From Erythrobacter sp. HL-111 (GTDB taxonomy: Bacteria > Pseudomonadota > Alphaproteobacteria > Sphingomonadales > Sphingomonadaceae), in contig NZ_LT629743.1 in the NCBI RefSeq assembly GCF_900105095.1, forward strand, positions 1,116,001 through 1,180,000: 64,000 bases of DNA, read 5' to 3'. Of this stretch, positions 62,621 through 64,000 are shown in pieces; the stretch's first letter is position 1, and each line of letters starts with the position of its first letter. The notes beneath the pieces were generated by a model. It was not told the origin of the DNA. It saw only the letters and a list, made by a program, of their open reading frames with translations, and made no database searches. Made by a program: the position numbers and the translations under genes.

Positions 62621-62806
62621 TCAGGCCCTGCGCCGCGTCTCGCGCAGGGCGTCAAGCTCGGCCCGCATCCGCCTCGCCCGCTCCCGCGCCGCCCGCGCCG
62701 CGGCCCGGACCTCGCGGCGGGCGGCGATGATCGGGCGCAGCGCGGCGACGGCGGTGCAGCCGATCGCAAGGCCGGCGGCAAGGAGGAACAGATCGAAGGC
62801 GGGCAT
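62621..62806 (-). CDS. Small single-pass membrane protein, hypothetical
   Basis: Protein of 61 residues: membrane helix FDLFLLAAGLAIGCTAVAAL followed by a strongly basic amphipathic tail (AARREVRAAARAARERARRM). No family recognised. An AGGA lies 12 bases upstream of the start. It lies between the DAHP synthase and egtB genes on the same strand. Plausible but short. Confidence 0.55.
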   Translation of the reverse strand: MPAFDLFLLAAGLAIGCTAVAALRPIIAARREVRAAARAARERARRMRAELDALRETRRRA

Positions 62807-62869
62807 GGCGGGGCGATCCTGCCCCGGTCATGGCTTGCCTTTGCCCAACGCGGGCCTGCGGATTTGCGC

Positions 62870-64000
62870 CTAGGCCGCGTCGGCCTTCGCGTCCCGGCCC
62901 CGCACGCCATTCGCCCTTTCGCCGTTCGCGCGTTCGAGCGCGACCTCGTTGAGCATTTCGGCGATGCGGAAGGCGAGCTCGAGCGATTGTTCGGCATTGA
63001 GCCGCGGGTCGCAATGGGTGTGGTAGCGGTCGCCGAGGCGTTCCTCGGTGATCGCGACCGCGCCGCCGACGCATTCGGTCACGTCCTGCCCGGTCATCTC
63101 GATATGGATGCCGCCCGGATGCGTGCCCTCCTCGCGGTGGACGGCGAAGAAGCCCTTCACTTCCCGCAGGATGCGGTCGAAGGGGCGCGTCTTGAAGCCG
63201 GTTTCCGACTTCACGACGTTGCCGTGCATCGGATCGCAGCTCCACACCACCGGATGGCCTTCGCGCTTCACCGCACGCACGAGGCGGGGGAGCCCGTCCT
63301 CGACCTTGTCGTGGCCGAAGCGGCTGATGAGCGTCATCCGCCCCGGCTCACGGGCGGGATTGAGCGTGTCGAGCAGGCGCAGCAGGTCGTCGGGATCGAG
63401 GCTCGGCCCGCACTTCATGCCCAGCGGATTGCCGATGCCGCGCGCCCATTCGACATGGGCGCTGCCCGGAAAGCGCGTGCGGTCGCCGATCCACAGCATG
63501 TGTGCGCTGGTCGCGTACCAGTCGCCGGTCAGCGAATCCTGCCGGGTGAGCGCCTGTTCGTAGGGCAGCAGCAGGCCTTCGTGGCTGGTGTAGAAGCTGG
63601 TGCCCTGCAATTGCGGCACGGTCGCGGGATCGATCCCGCAGGCCTCCATGAAATCGAGCGCTTCGCCGATCCGGTCGGCGGTCTGGCTGAACTTCTCGGT
63701 CCACGGCGTGCGGCCCATGAAATCGAGCGTCCACTGGTGGACCTGCCGGAGATTGGCATAGCCCCCGCCGGCGAAGGCACGCAGCAGGTTGAGGGTCGCG
63801 GCGGCCTGCGAATAGGCGCGCAGCATCCGGCCGGGATCGTTGCGCCGCTGGACCGGATCGAATTCGATCCCGTTGATGTTGTCGCCGAAATAGCTCGGCA
63901 GGGTGACATCGCCGATCGTCTCGGTGGGCGAGGAGCGCGGCTTGGCGAACTGGCCCGCCATTCGCCCGACCTTCACCACCGGCCGCTTGCTGGCGAAGGT
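62870..64000 (-). CDS. aroG: Class II DAHP synthase (partial, N-terminus outside window)
   Basis: First enzyme of the shikimate pathway, plant/mycobacterial type II. The visible 376 residues include [100 protein letters not shown] and [20 protein letters not shown]. The reading frame is open to the right edge, so the N-terminus lies outside. The C-terminal [20 protein letters not shown] tail is poorly conserved. The symbol follows usual annotation of type II enzymes. Confidence 0.95.
   Translation of the reverse strand, partial: TFASKRPVVKVGRMAGQFAKPRSSPTETIGDVTLPSYFGDNINGIEFDPVQRRNDPGRMLRAYSQAAATLNLLRAFAGGGYANLRQVHQWTLDFMGRTPWTEKFSQTADRIGEALDFMEACGIDPATVPQLQGTSFYTSHEGLLLPYEQALTRQDSLTGDWYATSAHMLWIGDRTRFPGSAHVEWARGIGNPLGMKCGPSLDPDDLLRLLDTLNPAREPGRMTLISRFGHDKVEDGLPRLVRAVKREGHPVVWSCDPMHGNVVKSETGFKTRPFDRILREVKGFFAVHREEGTHPGGIHIEMTGQDVTECVGGAVAITEERLGDRYHTHCDPRLNAEQSLELAFRIAEMLNEVALERANGERANGVRGRDAKADAA

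Overview
The window is GC-rich chromosomal DNA of an alphaproteobacterium, most likely a sphingomonad of the Erythrobacteraceae type (Erythrobacter, Porphyrobacter or Altererythrobacter relatives). This is inferred from the protein sequences, the many TonB-dependent receptors, the PilZ and HWE-kinase signalling proteins, and the short palindromic repeats carrying the CTCCTGCCTTCGCAGGAG core. No species can be named from the sequence alone. Nearly all coding sequence is typical of the host. Patches of lower GC lie at 4.66-5.8 kb, 35.2-35.7 kb and 43.0-45.7 kb.

Layout. 1-4.1 kb: str operon on the minus strand (rpsL, rpsG, fusA, tuf; tuf is cut by the window edge), with an unusual long hairpin between rpsL and rpsG. 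4.1-6.2 kb: palindromic repeats around a lower-GC P63C-domain gene whose promoter lies inside four copies of a 9-bp repeat. 6.2-15.6 kb: HTH protein, PilZ protein, a membrane-anchored regulator-like protein, GNAT and LysR genes, apaG, a DsbA-family isomerase, a SulP transporter and metZ. 15.7-20 kb: a protein mannosyltransferase (GT39) and its likely donor-making GT2-GtrA partner, now separated by an IS1380-family element. 20-27.5 kb: leuB, recO, ubiK-like, tspO, two lipoproteins, tlyA, a small RNA-like locus with an extreme Shine-Dalgarno sequence, ilvE and two paralogous STAS-like proteins. 27.5-35.2 kb: LysR with divergent pirin and azoreductase, a frameshifted EamA transporter, nadE, topoisomerase IB, yghU and tRNA-Gln. 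35.2-46 kb: an accessory stretch with two exported proteins (DUF1036-like and MliC-like modules), a ferritin-like/DUF4142 gene pair, the second IS1380 copy, and an HWE histidine kinase with a lone receiver. 46-54 kb: a beta-propeller phytase divergent from a TonB receptor, and a second, convergent TonB receptor. 54-64 kb: a HerA-like ATPase, a three-gene operon for a KDO-type sugar that includes a nucleotidyltransferase-RraA fusion, ergothioneine genes egtB and egtD with an FAD protein, and a partial class II DAHP synthase.

How genes work together. The str genes supply translation factors. Phytase plus receptor suggest phytate-phosphate scavenging. The GT39/GT2 pair suggests polyprenol-dependent protein O-mannosylation. 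KpsF-type isomerase, fusion enzyme and KdsA together suggest a CMP-activated ulosonic acid made without a recognisable KdsC phosphatase gene at this locus. egtB and egtD make ergothioneine from histidine.

The strongest candidates for something undescribed are the 24.84-25.21 kb RNA locus, which has a 15-nt perfect complement of the 16S rRNA tail in front of an 18-codon ORF, and the cytidylyltransferase-RraA fusion inside the KDO-type operon.
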